64,000 bases of DNA from contig NZ_LDPE01000002.1 in assembly GCF_001447995.1 (NCBI RefSeq), positions 682,001 through 746,000 of the forward strand, given 5' to 3'. The position numbers and the translations under genes are program-made. Under the pieces are notes generated by a model, which worked only from the letters and a program-made list of their open reading frames with translations, had not been told where the DNA came from and did no database searches. This document shows, piece after piece, positions 33,151 through 42,267 of this stretch (its first letter is position 1; each line of letters opens with the position of its first letter). This DNA is from Maribacter dokdonensis DSW-8 (GTDB taxonomy: Bacteria > Bacteroidota > Bacteroidia > Flavobacteriales > Flavobacteriaceae).

Positions 33151-33714
33151 TTACACTTCGGTGTATCTAAAACAATCTAGTTGATGATCATTTACCATAC
33201 CAGTGGCTTGCATAAACGCATAAATAATAGTACTGCCCACAAACTTAAAACCGCGCTTTTTTAGGTCTTTACTAATGGCATCTGATATGGGTGTATTGGC
33301 AGGGGCATCTTTGTAATCTACTACTTTGTTCTTAATAGGTTCATTGTTTACAAATTCCCAAATATAACTACTGAAACTACCAAATTCATTCTGAATTTCC
33401 ATGTAGGCAATGGCATTGGTCACCGTTGCCCTAACTTTTAATTTGTTTCTGATAATGCCCTCATCTTGTAGTAAAGAGAGGATTTTGGTTTCAGGATATT
33501 TAGCAATTTTCTTATAATCGAAATGATCGAATGCAACCCTAAAATTTTCTCGTCTTTTTAAAATAGTGATCCAGCTTAAACCAGCTTGAAAGGTTTCCAA
33601 CACTAAAAACTCGAACAGTAAATCATCGTCTTTAACGGGTACGCCCCATTCTTGGTCATGATATGTTTCATAAAGCGTATCGCCCTTGCACCAACCGCAT
33701 CTTACTGGTTCCAT
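33151..33714 (-). CDS. tag: DNA-3-methyladenine glycosylase I
   Basis: This enzyme of 187 residues (start ATG at 33714, MEPVRCGWC) removes 3-methyladenine from alkylated DNA. An upstream in-frame TTG at 33735 would add seven residues and is unlikely. The zinc ligands and hallmark segments are visible: RCGWC and YHDQEWGVP near the start and NDHQLDCF near the end, which supply Cys, His, His and Cys. The helix with FQAGLSWITILKRRENFR covers the glycosylase core. Length matches Tag. Confidence 0.94.
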   Translation of the reverse strand: MEPVRCGWCKGDTLYETYHDQEWGVPVKDDDLLFEFLVLETFQAGLSWITILKRRENFRVAFDHFDYKKIAKYPETKILSLLQDEGIIRNKLKVRATVTNAIAYMEIQNEFGSFSSYIWEFVNNEPIKNKVVDYKDAPANTPISDAISKDLKKRGFKFVGSTIIYAFMQATGMVNDHQLDCFRYTEV

Positions 33715-33845
33715 AGAAAGTTTCTTTAATGACAAAAGTATTTAAAAAGATCAGAACTTGCCTTTTTCTTTGATCAGATGGTATAGCTCTACATTTCCTT
33801 AGAGACGCATTAAAGAAAGTTTAAATTTAAGTTAATAGTTGTTAA

Positions 33846-33864
33846 ACTATCATTAGTTGATAGT
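33846..33864. promoter_or_regulatory. Probable operator of the TetR-family gene and export operon
   Basis: ACTATCA-TTAGT-TGATAGT is a perfect 7-bp inverted repeat with a five-base centre. It lies about 10-30 bases upstream of the -7 element TATATTTA (33873-33880) of the TetR gene. This is the expected size and place for a TetR-family dimer acting on its own operon. Confidence 0.65.
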
Positions 33865-33903
33865 AATACTATTATATTTACATGTTATGTAATTAATAGT
33901 TTT

Positions 33904-34590
33904 ATGGATATGCTGTTGCAAGGGGTGCAGATAAAAGTTAACGAGAAACTTTATTTAAAGGACCCTGAATCTTCTGGACTAGGTAAAAAAATCGTTGAGT
34001 ACAGTATTCAAATGATCAACGAAATTGGTTTTGAAAGGTTTACTTTTAAAAAGCTAGGTCATCAAATAGGTTCTAACGAGAGTTCTATTTATAGGTATTT
34101 TGAAAACAAACATAAATTACTTGTTTACCTAACCTCTTGGTACTGGGGGTGGATGGAATATCAATTGGTCTTTGCAACACACAGTATTAAAAATCCAAAA
34201 GAAAAATTATTAAAGTCCATTATCATCATAACTAGGGAAATCAAGGAAGATTCCGCATTTTCTCATGTCAATGAAGTCTTTTTAAATCAAATTGTAATCA
34301 ATGAATATTCTAAAGCCTATTTGACCAAAGAAGTAGACGAAGAGAATAAAGAAGGTTATTACGCTATATATAAAAGATTGGTAGGGCGTTTGTCTACTAT
34401 GATTTCCGAGGTTGATGCAGATTATGAATATCCTACGAGTTTAGCAAGTACCATTTTGGAAAATGGTTTGCACCAACATTATTTAAGAGAGCACTTTCCG
34501 TCACTTACAGACTGTAATAAGAAGGTAACACCAACACAATATTTGACCCACCTTGTATTCAATACATTAAAACAACACTTAAATGAGTAG
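33904..34590 (+). CDS. TetR/AcrR-family transcriptional regulator
   Basis: This 228-residue regulator has a helix-turn-helix (about residues 40-62: FTFKKLGHQIGSNESSIYRYFENKHKLL) and a helical ligand domain. It overlaps the ABC-type gene by eight bases, so the regulator and its transport genes form one operon. A palindromic operator candidate lies upstream. It probably represses the operon until the exported compound, or a related one, binds. Confidence 0.93.
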   Translation: MDMLLQGVQIKVNEKLYLKDPESSGLGKKIVEYSIQMINEIGFERFTFKKLGHQIGSNESSIYRYFENKHKLLVYLTSWYWGWMEYQLVFATHSIKNPKEKLLKSIIIITREIKEDSAFSHVNEVFLNQIVINEYSKAYLTKEVDEENKEGYYAIYKRLVGRLSTMISEVDADYEYPTSLASTILENGLHQHYLREHFPSLTDCNKKVTPTQYLTHLVFNTLKQHLNE

Positions 34591-36265
34591 AAACATACTA
34601 ACTGCCTGGCAGCGTTTTTTAGGACTGTTAAAACTAGATAAAAAGGATATTTTTCAAGTTTTCTATTATGCCATATTCGCGGGGGTTGTCAATTTGTCGT
34701 TACCATTGGGTATACAGGCAATAATAAACTTAATGCAAGGTGCCCAAATTAGTTCATCTTGGATCGTATTGGTCATTTTGGTGACATTGGGTGTTGCTTT
34801 TGTTGGGGTGCTACAGCTTATGCAAATAAGAATAATTGAAAATGTACAGCAAAAGATATTTACTAGGGCATCTTTTGAGTTTGCATATCGTTTTCCTAAA
34901 ATTAAGATGAGCGAACTGCACAATTACTATCCGCCAGAATTGGCAAATAGGTTTTTTGATACCTTGACTATTCAAAAATCATTATCAAAAGTATTGATAG
35001 ATTTTCCAGCGGCATTACTGCAGATTGTTTTTGGGTTATTGCTACTATCGTTTTATCACCCATTTTTTATTGTTTACGGCATGTTGTTGCTGTTGTTGAT
35101 TTATGTAGTGTTCAAGTTTACTGCTCAAAGAGGTCTGGATACGAGTTTAGATGAATCTAAGAGTAAATATAAAATTGCACACTGGCTTCAAGAGATAGCC
35201 AGGTCTATAGTGAGTTTTAAGTTATCTGGTAAAACATCTCATGCATTGGATAAAAATGATACCCTCGTAGTCAATTACCTCAATGCAAGGGAAAGTCATT
35301 TTAGGGTTTTGGTATTGCAGTTTATTCAAATGATCGGGTTCAAGGTTTTGGTCACCGCAGGTCTTTTATTGATTGGTGGGTTATTGGTGCTTAATCAAGA
35401 GATGAACATTGGTCAGTTCGTAGCGGCAGAAATTATTATTCTTTTAGTAATCGGTTCGGTTGAAAAATTAATCTTAGGATTGGAAACGTTTTATGATTTA
35501 TTGACATCTCTAGAAAAGATGGGGCAAGTGGTAGATAAAGAATTAGAGGCTCAAGAAGGAGAAAAACCATTTATGGAGAACCAGGCCTTTACTGTTGAGC
35601 TAAGTGAAATATCTTACAGTGTACCACAGCCAAAAAGACAAATAATTAAAGATTTAAGTTTAACCATTTCTCCTACATGTACCATTCTGTTAAGAGGAAA
35701 CAGCGGTTCCGGAAAAAATACATTGTTACGTTTAATAGCAGGTATAATTGAGCCAGACAGTGGTGGTGTGTACGTGAACGGAGTTTCGTTAAAAGGTATG
35801 AACCTTAATTATTACCGTTCGCACTTAGGTCAATCATTACCGGAAGAATCCCCATTTGAGGGTACGATCTTGAACAACATCACCTTTGGTGACAAAGAGA
35901 CCACAAATGAGCAAGTGTATTGGGCGTTAGATAAAGTAGGACTTACGGATTTTGTAAAAAAACAACCAGAAGGTCTTAATACGGTATTGTACCCTGAAGG
36001 TAAACAGATTCCATATACCGTGTCAAAAAAGATAGTGTTGGCTAGAAGTATTGTCCGTAAGCCAAAACTGCTCATTCTTAAAGACCCGCTTGATCAGTTC
36101 AATGTAGATGAAGCAGACCGTATTTTGAGTTTTTTAAGTGATCCAGCTAATGGTTGGGCATTACTTGTAGTAAGTGAGAACGATAAGTGGATCAAAAAAT
36201 GTTCGCGTATCATAACCATGGAAAAAGGACAGATTATTAACGAAATCCAAGGAAAAGATGCTTAA
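34583..36265 (+). CDS. ABC-transporter-type membrane protein with degenerate nucleotide-binding domain
   Basis: This 560-residue half-transporter has five or six membrane helices (residues 20-290) and a C-terminal nucleotide-binding domain (about 335-555); there is no N-terminal peptidase domain. The ATPase residues are altered at every site: Walker A is GNSGSGKN (Asn379 in place of Ser/Thr, from codon AAT), the LSGGQ signature is TVSKK (479-483), Walker B ends LLILKD (Lys500 and Asp501 in place of Asp-Glu), and the H-loop has Glu532 in place of His. The Q-loop glutamine in HLGQSLP is kept. The frame is intact, so it is not a pseudogene. It lies between a TetR gene and HlyD/TolC genes as in type I export systems, yet it may not hydrolyse ATP. 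Confidence 0.88.
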   Translation: MSRNILTAWQRFLGLLKLDKKDIFQVFYYAIFAGVVNLSLPLGIQAIINLMQGAQISSSWIVLVILVTLGVAFVGVLQLMQIRIIENVQQKIFTRASFEFAYRFPKIKMSELHNYYPPELANRFFDTLTIQKSLSKVLIDFPAALLQIVFGLLLLSFYHPFFIVYGMLLLLLIYVVFKFTAQRGLDTSLDESKSKYKIAHWLQEIARSIVSFKLSGKTSHALDKNDTLVVNYLNARESHFRVLVLQFIQMIGFKVLVTAGLLLIGGLLVLNQEMNIGQFVAAEIIILLVIGSVEKLILGLETFYDLLTSLEKMGQVVDKELEAQEGEKPFMENQAFTVELSEISYSVPQPKRQIIKDLSLTISPTCTILLRGNSGSGKNTLLRLIAGIIEPDSGGVYVNGVSLKGMNLNYYRSHLGQSLPEESPFEGTILNNITFGDKETTNEQVYWALDKVGLTDFVKKQPEGLNTVLYPEGKQIPYTVSKKIVLARSIVRKPKLLILKDPLDQFNVDEADRILSFLSDPANGWALLVVSENDKWIKKCSRIITMEKGQIINEIQGKDA

Positions 36266-37610
36266 TATATCTCATAACAAACTTAACCAGAAAGTCTCTA
36301 TAGATAGATTCAAATCGGTACAGAAGGTAAACCACAAGAGGCACTACAAGCATTTTAATAGGTTTCTTTTGGCATTTGCCGTGGTAGGTGTCATAGTACT
36401 GTTTTTGCCTTGGACGCAGACCATAACCGCTAGAGGTAATTTAACTACGTTGACCCCGGGGCAAAGACCCCAAACCATTCAATCACAAATACCGGGTAGA
36501 ATAGAACAATGGTATGTACAAGAAGGGGATTATGTAGAAAAAGGAGATACCATATTGTTCATTTCTGAAGTGAAATCAGAATATTTTGATCCAGATTTAG
36601 TGGAGCGTACTGGGCAACAATTAAAATCTAAGAGTTCATCTGTAACCTCATATGGTGAAAAGGTGAAGTCATTGGACAATCAAGTTGCGGCACTTATCAA
36701 TGAAAGAAGGTTAAAACTTGAGCAAGCGAAGAACAAGCTGCTTCAGGCCAAATTAAAGGCACAAAGCGATAGTATTGATTTTGAGGCCGCTAAGACAAAT
36801 ATTCAAATTGCTGAAAGGCAGTTTGAAAGAACTGTGCAATTAGAGAGCGAAGGTTTAAAAGCGGTAACAGATGTTGAGGCAAAACGGTTGAAATTGCAAG
36901 AAACCCAAGCAAAGTTGCTCTCGCAAGAGAACAAATTATTGGCGGCGAAAAACGAAATAATCAATGCGGAAGTAGAGATCAATAGTGTTCAAGCATCATA
37001 TACAGATAAGATCTCAAAGGCACAGAGCGATAAGTTTACGGCGATGTCCAATCAATTTGATTCTGAGGCTCAGGTCAGTAAGTTGGAGAATGATTATACC
37101 AATTATAAGATGAGGAGTGAGCTGCGTTATATTAAGGCACCGCAAAATGGGTATATCAATAAGGTATTAACAGCAGGTATAGGAGAAACATTTAAAGAAG
37201 GTACGCCGTTGGTAGGTATTATGCCGGCAGATTATGATATGGCGGTTGAAACTTTTGTGGCACCAATAGACTTGCCTTTGATCCATTTAGGAGAAAGTGT
37301 TAGAATACAATTTGATGGTTGGCCGGCTATCGTTTTTAGCGGATGGCCAAATGCATCATATGGTACCTATGCGGGTAAGGTGGTAGCTATAGAAACGTTT
37401 ATAAACCCTAATGGTAAATATAGGGTGCTGTTATCTCCGGATGAAGAAGATCAAGCATGGCCAGATGCCTTGCGTGTTGGTTCAGGGGCAAATACTATTG
37501 CCTTATTGGAAGATGTGCCTATTTGGTATGAGCTTTGGCGTCAGTTAAATGGTTTTCCGCCTAACTATTACCAACCTGAAGGTGCCCAGGACAAACCCGT
37601 AAAAAAATAA
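36258..37610 (+). CDS. HlyD-family periplasmic adaptor
   Basis: This 450-residue protein has a short cytoplasmic start, one membrane helix (about residues 35-54), a barrel-sandwich domain with SQIPGRIEQWYVQEGDYVEKGDTILFI and a long coiled coil (about 110-265) that bridges to the outer-membrane channel. It joins an inner-membrane ABC protein to TolC. It overlaps the ABC gene by eight bases and TolC by one base, so the three are surely made together. Length is typical for hemolysin D-type adaptors. Confidence 0.92.
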   Translation: MLNISHNKLNQKVSIDRFKSVQKVNHKRHYKHFNRFLLAFAVVGVIVLFLPWTQTITARGNLTTLTPGQRPQTIQSQIPGRIEQWYVQEGDYVEKGDTILFISEVKSEYFDPDLVERTGQQLKSKSSSVTSYGEKVKSLDNQVAALINERRLKLEQAKNKLLQAKLKAQSDSIDFEAAKTNIQIAERQFERTVQLESEGLKAVTDVEAKRLKLQETQAKLLSQENKLLAAKNEIINAEVEINSVQASYTDKISKAQSDKFTAMSNQFDSEAQVSKLENDYTNYKMRSELRYIKAPQNGYINKVLTAGIGETFKEGTPLVGIMPADYDMAVETFVAPIDLPLIHLGESVRIQFDGWPAIVFSGWPNASYGTYAGKVVAIETFINPNGKYRVLLSPDEEDQAWPDALRVGSGANTIALLEDVPIWYELWRQLNGFPPNYYQPEGAQDKPVKK

Positions 37611-39016
37611 TGATGAGAAGCATTTTTTTCTTTTTCTGTATATGTGCCGGTTTTTTTGTTTCGGCCCAAACGGTAGATTCTGTCCAGCTAGGGTTTAAAG
37701 AGTATTTAGGATATGTAAAAAAGTACCATCCTATAACTAAACAAGCTGAGATGGTAATGAGCGTTGGGCAAGCAAATCTAATGAAGGCCCGTGGTGGGTT
37801 TGATCCCAAAATAGCGGTAGATTATGCAACTAAAGAATTTAAGGGAACGGAGTATTATGGTCTTTTAAATACTACGTTTAAAATTCCTACTTGGTATGGT
37901 ATTGAATTAAAAGGCGAGTTTGAGCAGTACTCTGGAGAATATTTGAACGCAGAGCGAAATGTACCTGATGATGGATTGTACAGTGCCGGGGTTGCCCTTT
38001 CTCTAGGACGTGGTTCATGGATCAATGAGCGTATGGCAACCGTAAAGAAAGCAAAGTTTTTTAGGGAGCAGTCTAAAGCCGATAGGGATCTATTGGTCAA
38101 TCAAATTTTGTTCGATGCTTCATTGGCATATTTCAATTGGTTGCAGGCTTATAGAAATAGTATATTGTTCAATGATTTTTTAGAGAACGCTAAAGTAAGG
38201 TTAGAGGGGGTCAATAAAAGTGCCAACGCTGGTGAAATTGCTGCTATTGATACCGTTGAGGCTAAAATTGCCGTACAAAACAGAGCTTTGGAAAGAGAGC
38301 AGGCTAATGTAGTTTTACGTAACGCAAGATTGGAGCTTTCCAATTTTCTCTGGATGGGAGAAAATATACCTATGGAATTACAACCAGGTGTGGTGCCAGA
38401 ACTGTCTTTAGATGTAGAGATAGATCAAGCTTTGGAAATTTTAGGTAAACCTTTAGATAGTTTTGACCTTGAAAATCATCCTAAGCTAAAATCCTTAGGG
38501 TATAAAATAGATGGTTTACGCGTAGATAAGCGATTAAAAACAAATAAACTATTACCTAAAATTGACGTTGAGTATAAGTTTATTACTGAAACGCCCGAGT
38601 ATTTAAATTCATTGGAAACCCAAAATTATAAGGGTGGTTTAAATTTTGAGTTGCCTTTATTTTTAAGAAAAGAACGGGGAGATTTGAAATTGGCTAAACT
38701 GAAATTAAGGGATGCACAGTTTGAGTTAGATAACGCCGAGGTGCAAATTCAAAATAAGGTATTGGCTATATATAATGAGTTGGCTTCTTTTGAAAATCAG
38801 AATATTTTAATAGATGATATCGTTGCCAGTTATGAGGCGTTGCTAGCAGCGGAAGAACGAAAATTCAGTTTTGGGGAGAGCTCGTTGTTTTTGATCAATT
38901 CAAGGGAATCAAAGTTAATAGATGCGGTCTTAAAACAGAATCAAGTAGAAAATAAATATTTTACGGCGAAGGCCAAATTATTCAACAGTCTGGCGGTCAA
39001 TCCTGAAAATTTGTAA
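37610..39016 (+). CDS. TolC-family outer-membrane channel protein
   Basis: This 468-residue protein has a signal peptide (about 1-18, FFVSAQ) and the two-fold repeat of alpha-helical barrel hairpins seen in TolC (a long helix pair about 140-260 and again about 330-460). It forms the exit duct for the export operon. It overlaps the HlyD stop by one base. The ABC-HlyD-TolC set forms a tripartite export system. Confidence 0.9.
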   Translation: MMRSIFFFFCICAGFFVSAQTVDSVQLGFKEYLGYVKKYHPITKQAEMVMSVGQANLMKARGGFDPKIAVDYATKEFKGTEYYGLLNTTFKIPTWYGIELKGEFEQYSGEYLNAERNVPDDGLYSAGVALSLGRGSWINERMATVKKAKFFREQSKADRDLLVNQILFDASLAYFNWLQAYRNSILFNDFLENAKVRLEGVNKSANAGEIAAIDTVEAKIAVQNRALEREQANVVLRNARLELSNFLWMGENIPMELQPGVVPELSLDVEIDQALEILGKPLDSFDLENHPKLKSLGYKIDGLRVDKRLKTNKLLPKIDVEYKFITETPEYLNSLETQNYKGGLNFELPLFLRKERGDLKLAKLKLRDAQFELDNAEVQIQNKVLAIYNELASFENQNILIDDIVASYEALLAAEERKFSFGESSLFLINSRESKLIDAVLKQNQVENKYFTAKAKLFNSLAVNPENL

Positions 39017-39073
39017 GTATTCTATTTGTAACGCTACTAATGTGATCGATCAAGATATTTTAAAGTAAGCATT

Positions 39074-39685
39074 ATGGAGTTATCATTGGAAGATATTAAA
39101 GCAAAGGGATTAAAAAACGGTTATAGTTATGCCGAGTATAGGGCATTGGTTTCTGACCTTGCTGAAAAAGGAGCGTCTACCGGCCCTGAGCAAACTGAAG
39201 CACTTTCACAATATACCCAATTGAATAACAGCCGTATGCGTAGGTGGGATAAAACCTTAAAATTTACCGATGAGGTTGTTGACAAGATAAAGTCTGTGGA
39301 TCAAAAAGTTTTATGGGTAGTATTATCGGAGAGCTGGTGTGGCGATGCTTCTCCTGCGCTGCCAGTTATGCATAAATTCACTGAAATCAATCCTAATATA
39401 GCATTATCCATAATCTTAAGAGATGAGAACTTACATATTATGGATCAATTTTTGACCAATGGAGGTAGGTCAATACCAAAATTAATTGCGGTTGATGTTA
39501 AGGAAAATACGGTTGCGGCTACATGGGGTCCAAGATCTGAAAAGGCAACTAAGCTAGTGGAAGATTATAAGTCGGAGTACGGTAAACTAACGCCTGAATT
39601 TAAACAGGATCTTCAAATTTTTTACAATAAGGATAAGGGGCAAAGTATAGTTCAAGATTGGCTGGAATTACTTCCCTTGAAATAA
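39074..39685 (+). CDS. Thioredoxin-fold protein with a single active-site cysteine
   Basis: This 203-residue cytoplasmic protein has a thioredoxin fold with the active-site segment SWCGDASPA. Only the first cysteine (Cys89) is kept; the second is Ala92. It therefore cannot make the CxxC disulfide and may act as a peroxiredoxin-like, bacilliredoxin-like or binding protein. It lies 57 bases after TolC and may be part of the same transcript. Its 3' end overlaps the convergent TonB-like gene by 18 bases. Confidence 0.78.
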   Translation: MELSLEDIKAKGLKNGYSYAEYRALVSDLAEKGASTGPEQTEALSQYTQLNNSRMRRWDKTLKFTDEVVDKIKSVDQKVLWVVLSESWCGDASPALPVMHKFTEINPNIALSIILRDENLHIMDQFLTNGGRSIPKLIAVDVKENTVAATWGPRSEKATKLVEDYKSEYGKLTPEFKQDLQIFYNKDKGQSIVQDWLELLPLK

Positions 39686-40396
39686 ATAGGTAATGGTGCC
39701 TTTTTGGGAATCTTTTTCAGAACTGTTGAATCTTGCTTTCAAAGCATAATTAATGGCGTTTTCAACAAGACATCCGTTAGATGTTCCAGAACTTTTTGCA
39801 TTGTAATCTGCTTCGGTTACATAGCCTAGTGCATTTACTTCTATATTGATAACAACTTTTCCCCCTTCAATACAAGTGTATATTGGTGGGGGTAATTTGT
39901 AGTTATTTCTATCAACCAAAGAATAGGATACAGACGTTCGTCTGGCGGCAAGGTTATTGGTAAATTCTTTTTTTTGCGCTTCCTTTTCTCCTAAAAGCTG
40001 CTTTTTTTCTTCTCTCTTTTTGGCCAAGGCCTTTACCCTTTCGGAATAACCAGAATCGGAAATCATACTTTCAGTAGGGTCACCGTCACTCATTTCACTA
40101 CGTTCTTCCATCAGCTCTTCTAAAGTCTGTAATGGTTCTGGGTTACCGTAGCTAGGTTTTGCGGTTTCGTTAAAAGCTAAATGACTTTTTATTTGATCGG
40201 CTTTCATTTCTTCATCAACCGGATCTTCTTCTTTGAGAATTTCTTCCAATACCTCTGGGTCCATGATCATTTCAACCACATAGTCTTCGTGAGATTCCTC
40301 TTGACCACCGAACTGAATACCAAACAAAACCAGCACTACAATAGACAAGCTAAAGGTAGTGGCAAGTAATGATAATTGTTTTCTGTTCAGATTCAT
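39668..40396 (-). CDS. TonB-like energy-transducing or cell-envelope spanning protein
   Basis: This 242-residue protein has one membrane helix (about residues 8-28), a highly charged linker (about 30-150, rich in Glu and Lys) and a C-terminal domain (about 160-242) that resembles TonB (VVINIEVNALGYVTEADY). TonB-type proteins link the inner-membrane proton motor to outer-membrane receptors. The domain may instead be a divergent member without receptor contact. It is a single gene on the minus strand. Confidence 0.75.
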   Translation of the reverse strand: MNLNRKQLSLLATTFSLSIVVLVLFGIQFGGQEESHEDYVVEMIMDPEVLEEILKEEDPVDEEMKADQIKSHLAFNETAKPSYGNPEPLQTLEELMEERSEMSDGDPTESMISDSGYSERVKALAKKREEKKQLLGEKEAQKKEFTNNLAARRTSVSYSLVDRNNYKLPPPIYTCIEGGKVVINIEVNALGYVTEADYNAKSSGTSNGCLVENAINYALKARFNSSEKDSQKGTITYLFQGK

Positions 40397-40460
40397 GAAT
40401 ATATAACCTTAATAATACCAAAATATTTTAGAAGATCGATAAATGGCATTTCAAAATCTG

Positions 40461-41174
40461 CTATTTATTTTCTTCTGGTGCCAATAATAAATCGGCGAAG
40501 TCCAAAGGGTCTTGGGCTTTATCTACGTTAAAATCACCTATTTTGGTTCTTCTAAGGGTCGTTAAATGTGCTCCGGAGTTTAATGCTTTTCCAAAATCGT
40601 GCGCCATAGACCTTATATATGTTCCTTTGCTGCATGAAATTCTAAAATGCACGTTCAAGTTGTCTATGTCGGTAATTTCAAATGCACTTACATGTACCTT
40701 TCTTTTTGGAATATCTACAGTTTTACCTTCTCTTGCCAGTTCGTACAAACGTTTACCATCTTTTTTTAATGCGGAAAAAACAGGCGGGGCTTGTTCTATT
40801 TCACCAATAAATTCATGGGTGGCAGCTTTTATAAGCTCTGGCGTTATATGATCGGTCAAAAAAGTCTCATTAATTTCGGTTTCCAAGTCATAAGAAGGTG
40901 TTGTACTGCCTAAGGTAATTATACCTGTGTATTCTTTTTCCTGACCTTGGAATTCGGTAATTTTTTTGGTGAACTTACCTGTGCAAATCACCAAAAGACC
41001 TGTTGCTAAAGGGTCTAACGTACCTGCGTGACCTATTTTAAATTTCTTTAAGCTGAACTTTTTTCTAATCGCCCATTTCAATTTATTGACCGCTTGAAAA
41101 GAGGACCATTCCAGTGGTTTATCGATCAATAATACTTGACCGTTTAAATAGTCTTCTTTGGTCAAATCTTTCAT
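40461..41174 (-). CDS. truB: tRNA pseudouridine(55) synthase
   Basis: This 237-residue enzyme makes pseudouridine at position 55 of tRNA. The catalytic aspartate lies in GHAGTLDPLATGLL, and the KPLEWSSFQAVNKL and RISCSKGTYIRSMAHD segments are typical. Length fits the short Bacteroidota form without the C-terminal PUA domain. It is the last gene of the operon ftsX-DUF3098-uppP-truB, 22 bases after uppP. Confidence 0.96.
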   Translation of the reverse strand: MKDLTKEDYLNGQVLLIDKPLEWSSFQAVNKLKWAIRKKFSLKKFKIGHAGTLDPLATGLLVICTGKFTKKITEFQGQEKEYTGIITLGSTTPSYDLETEINETFLTDHITPELIKAATHEFIGEIEQAPPVFSALKKDGKRLYELAREGKTVDIPKRKVHVSAFEITDIDNLNVHFRISCSKGTYIRSMAHDFGKALNSGAHLTTLRRTKIGDFNVDKAQDPLDFADLLLAPEENK

Positions 41175-41196
41175 GAATTTGGGTGTTTTTGATGTT

Positions 41197-41994
41197 TTAC
41201 GGATTAGTAAATCCGTAAATAACGGCGATCAATCCTACAATAAGACAATAGATGGCAAAATAGGATAACTTGCTTTTACGTACCAATTGGATCATCCAAG
41301 TACAAGCGGCAAGTCCGGCAACAAAGGCGGCAATGAATCCGGCACCCATTGCAACGTTGTTTTCCCCGTCAAAAGTTAAGTCTCCGCTCATAAGGTCTTT
41401 CGCGATCTTACCAAAGATCAATGGAACAACCATTAAGAAAGAGAATCTTGCGGCTTTAGATTTGTCTACGCCTAAAAGTACAGAGGTAGAAATAGTAGCT
41501 CCACTTCGTGAAATACCGGGCAGCATAGCTATGGCTTGAGAAATGCCAACTATAAAGGCATTTCCAAAACTCACTTTTTTATCGGTGTCTTTGGCTTTAT
41601 CGGCAAAATATAAGAGTACAGCGGTAATGATCAACATAAAACCTACGAACCTTATATTGCCGCCAAAAAAAGCTTCTAATTGCTCTTCAAAAAACAGGCC
41701 TACAAATACTGCAGGTAACATAGAGACAATTATTTTAGCAGAGAATTGGCTTTCTTCGTTCCATTTAAATTGAAACAAACCACTTATAATTTCCCAAATA
41801 TCTTTTCTAAAGACTACAATGGTACTTAGTGCGGTAGCAAAATGAAGTACAACGGTGAACAATAAACTTTCTTCCTGTACAGAATTATCACCTAAAATAG
41901 CTTTACCCAATTCTAAATGACCACTTGATGAAACAGGTAAAAACTCGGTCAATCCTTGTATGATACCGAGTATAATAGCATCTAAAGTATCCAA
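41197..41994 (-). CDS. uppP: Undecaprenyl-diphosphate phosphatase
   Basis: This 265-residue membrane enzyme recycles undecaprenyl pyrophosphate for peptidoglycan synthesis. It has the LPVSSSGHLELGKAIL and LPGISRSGATIS motifs (active-site Glu, Ser and Arg region) and about eight helices. It touches the DUF3098 gene directly (one-base step) and precedes truB in the operon. Confidence 0.96.
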   Translation of the reverse strand: MDTLDAIILGIIQGLTEFLPVSSSGHLELGKAILGDNSVQEESLLFTVVLHFATALSTIVVFRKDIWEIISGLFQFKWNEESQFSAKIIVSMLPAVFVGLFFEEQLEAFFGGNIRFVGFMLIITAVLLYFADKAKDTDKKVSFGNAFIVGISQAIAMLPGISRSGATISTSVLLGVDKSKAARFSFLMVVPLIFGKIAKDLMSGDLTFDGENNVAMGAGFIAAFVAGLAACTWMIQLVRKSKLSYFAIYCLIVGLIAVIYGFTNP

Positions 41995-42258
41995 TTAATT
42001 TTTCTTTTTGTGTGGGTTCAACAAAATGGCATAAATTTCTATACCTAAGCCAATAAGCACTAAAGTAGGGGCAAGTCTTATTCTTCTAAAATTATATATT
42101 TCAGGGTTAAAAACGTTGGGGTCATCGCTGCCGCCACCGCTCATTAAAATAAATCCTACTGCAATACAGGCAAGTCCAATGAACATGAACATGTAATTCT
42201 TCTTTTGAAAAATAAATTCCTGTTTAGGTTGCTGTTCAATTTTGTTCTTTTTACTCAT
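41995..42258 (-). CDS. DUF3098 membrane protein
   Basis: This 87-residue protein has a lysine-rich start and two membrane helices (about residues 28-45 and 65-80) around a GGGSDDPNVFNPEIYNFRRI loop. DUF3098 is conserved next to ftsX and uppP in Bacteroidota, which suggests a link to cell division or the envelope. No function is known. It is co-transcribed with its neighbours. Confidence 0.85.
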   Translation of the reverse strand: MSKKNKIEQQPKQEFIFQKKNYMFMFIGLACIAVGFILMSGGGSDDPNVFNPEIYNFRRIRLAPTLVLIGLGIEIYAILLNPHKKKN

Positions 42259-42267
42259 GCCGCAAAT

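Noticed and set aside
33715..33735. TTG-started longer form of tag
   Set aside because: It would add seven residues before the conserved MEPVRCGW start, so the ATG at 33714 was preferred.
34583..36265. ABC gene as a pseudogene
   Set aside because: The frame is open over 560 codons, and it overlaps both neighbours with correct start and stop signals, so the altered ATPase residues are substitutions rather than decay by frameshift.
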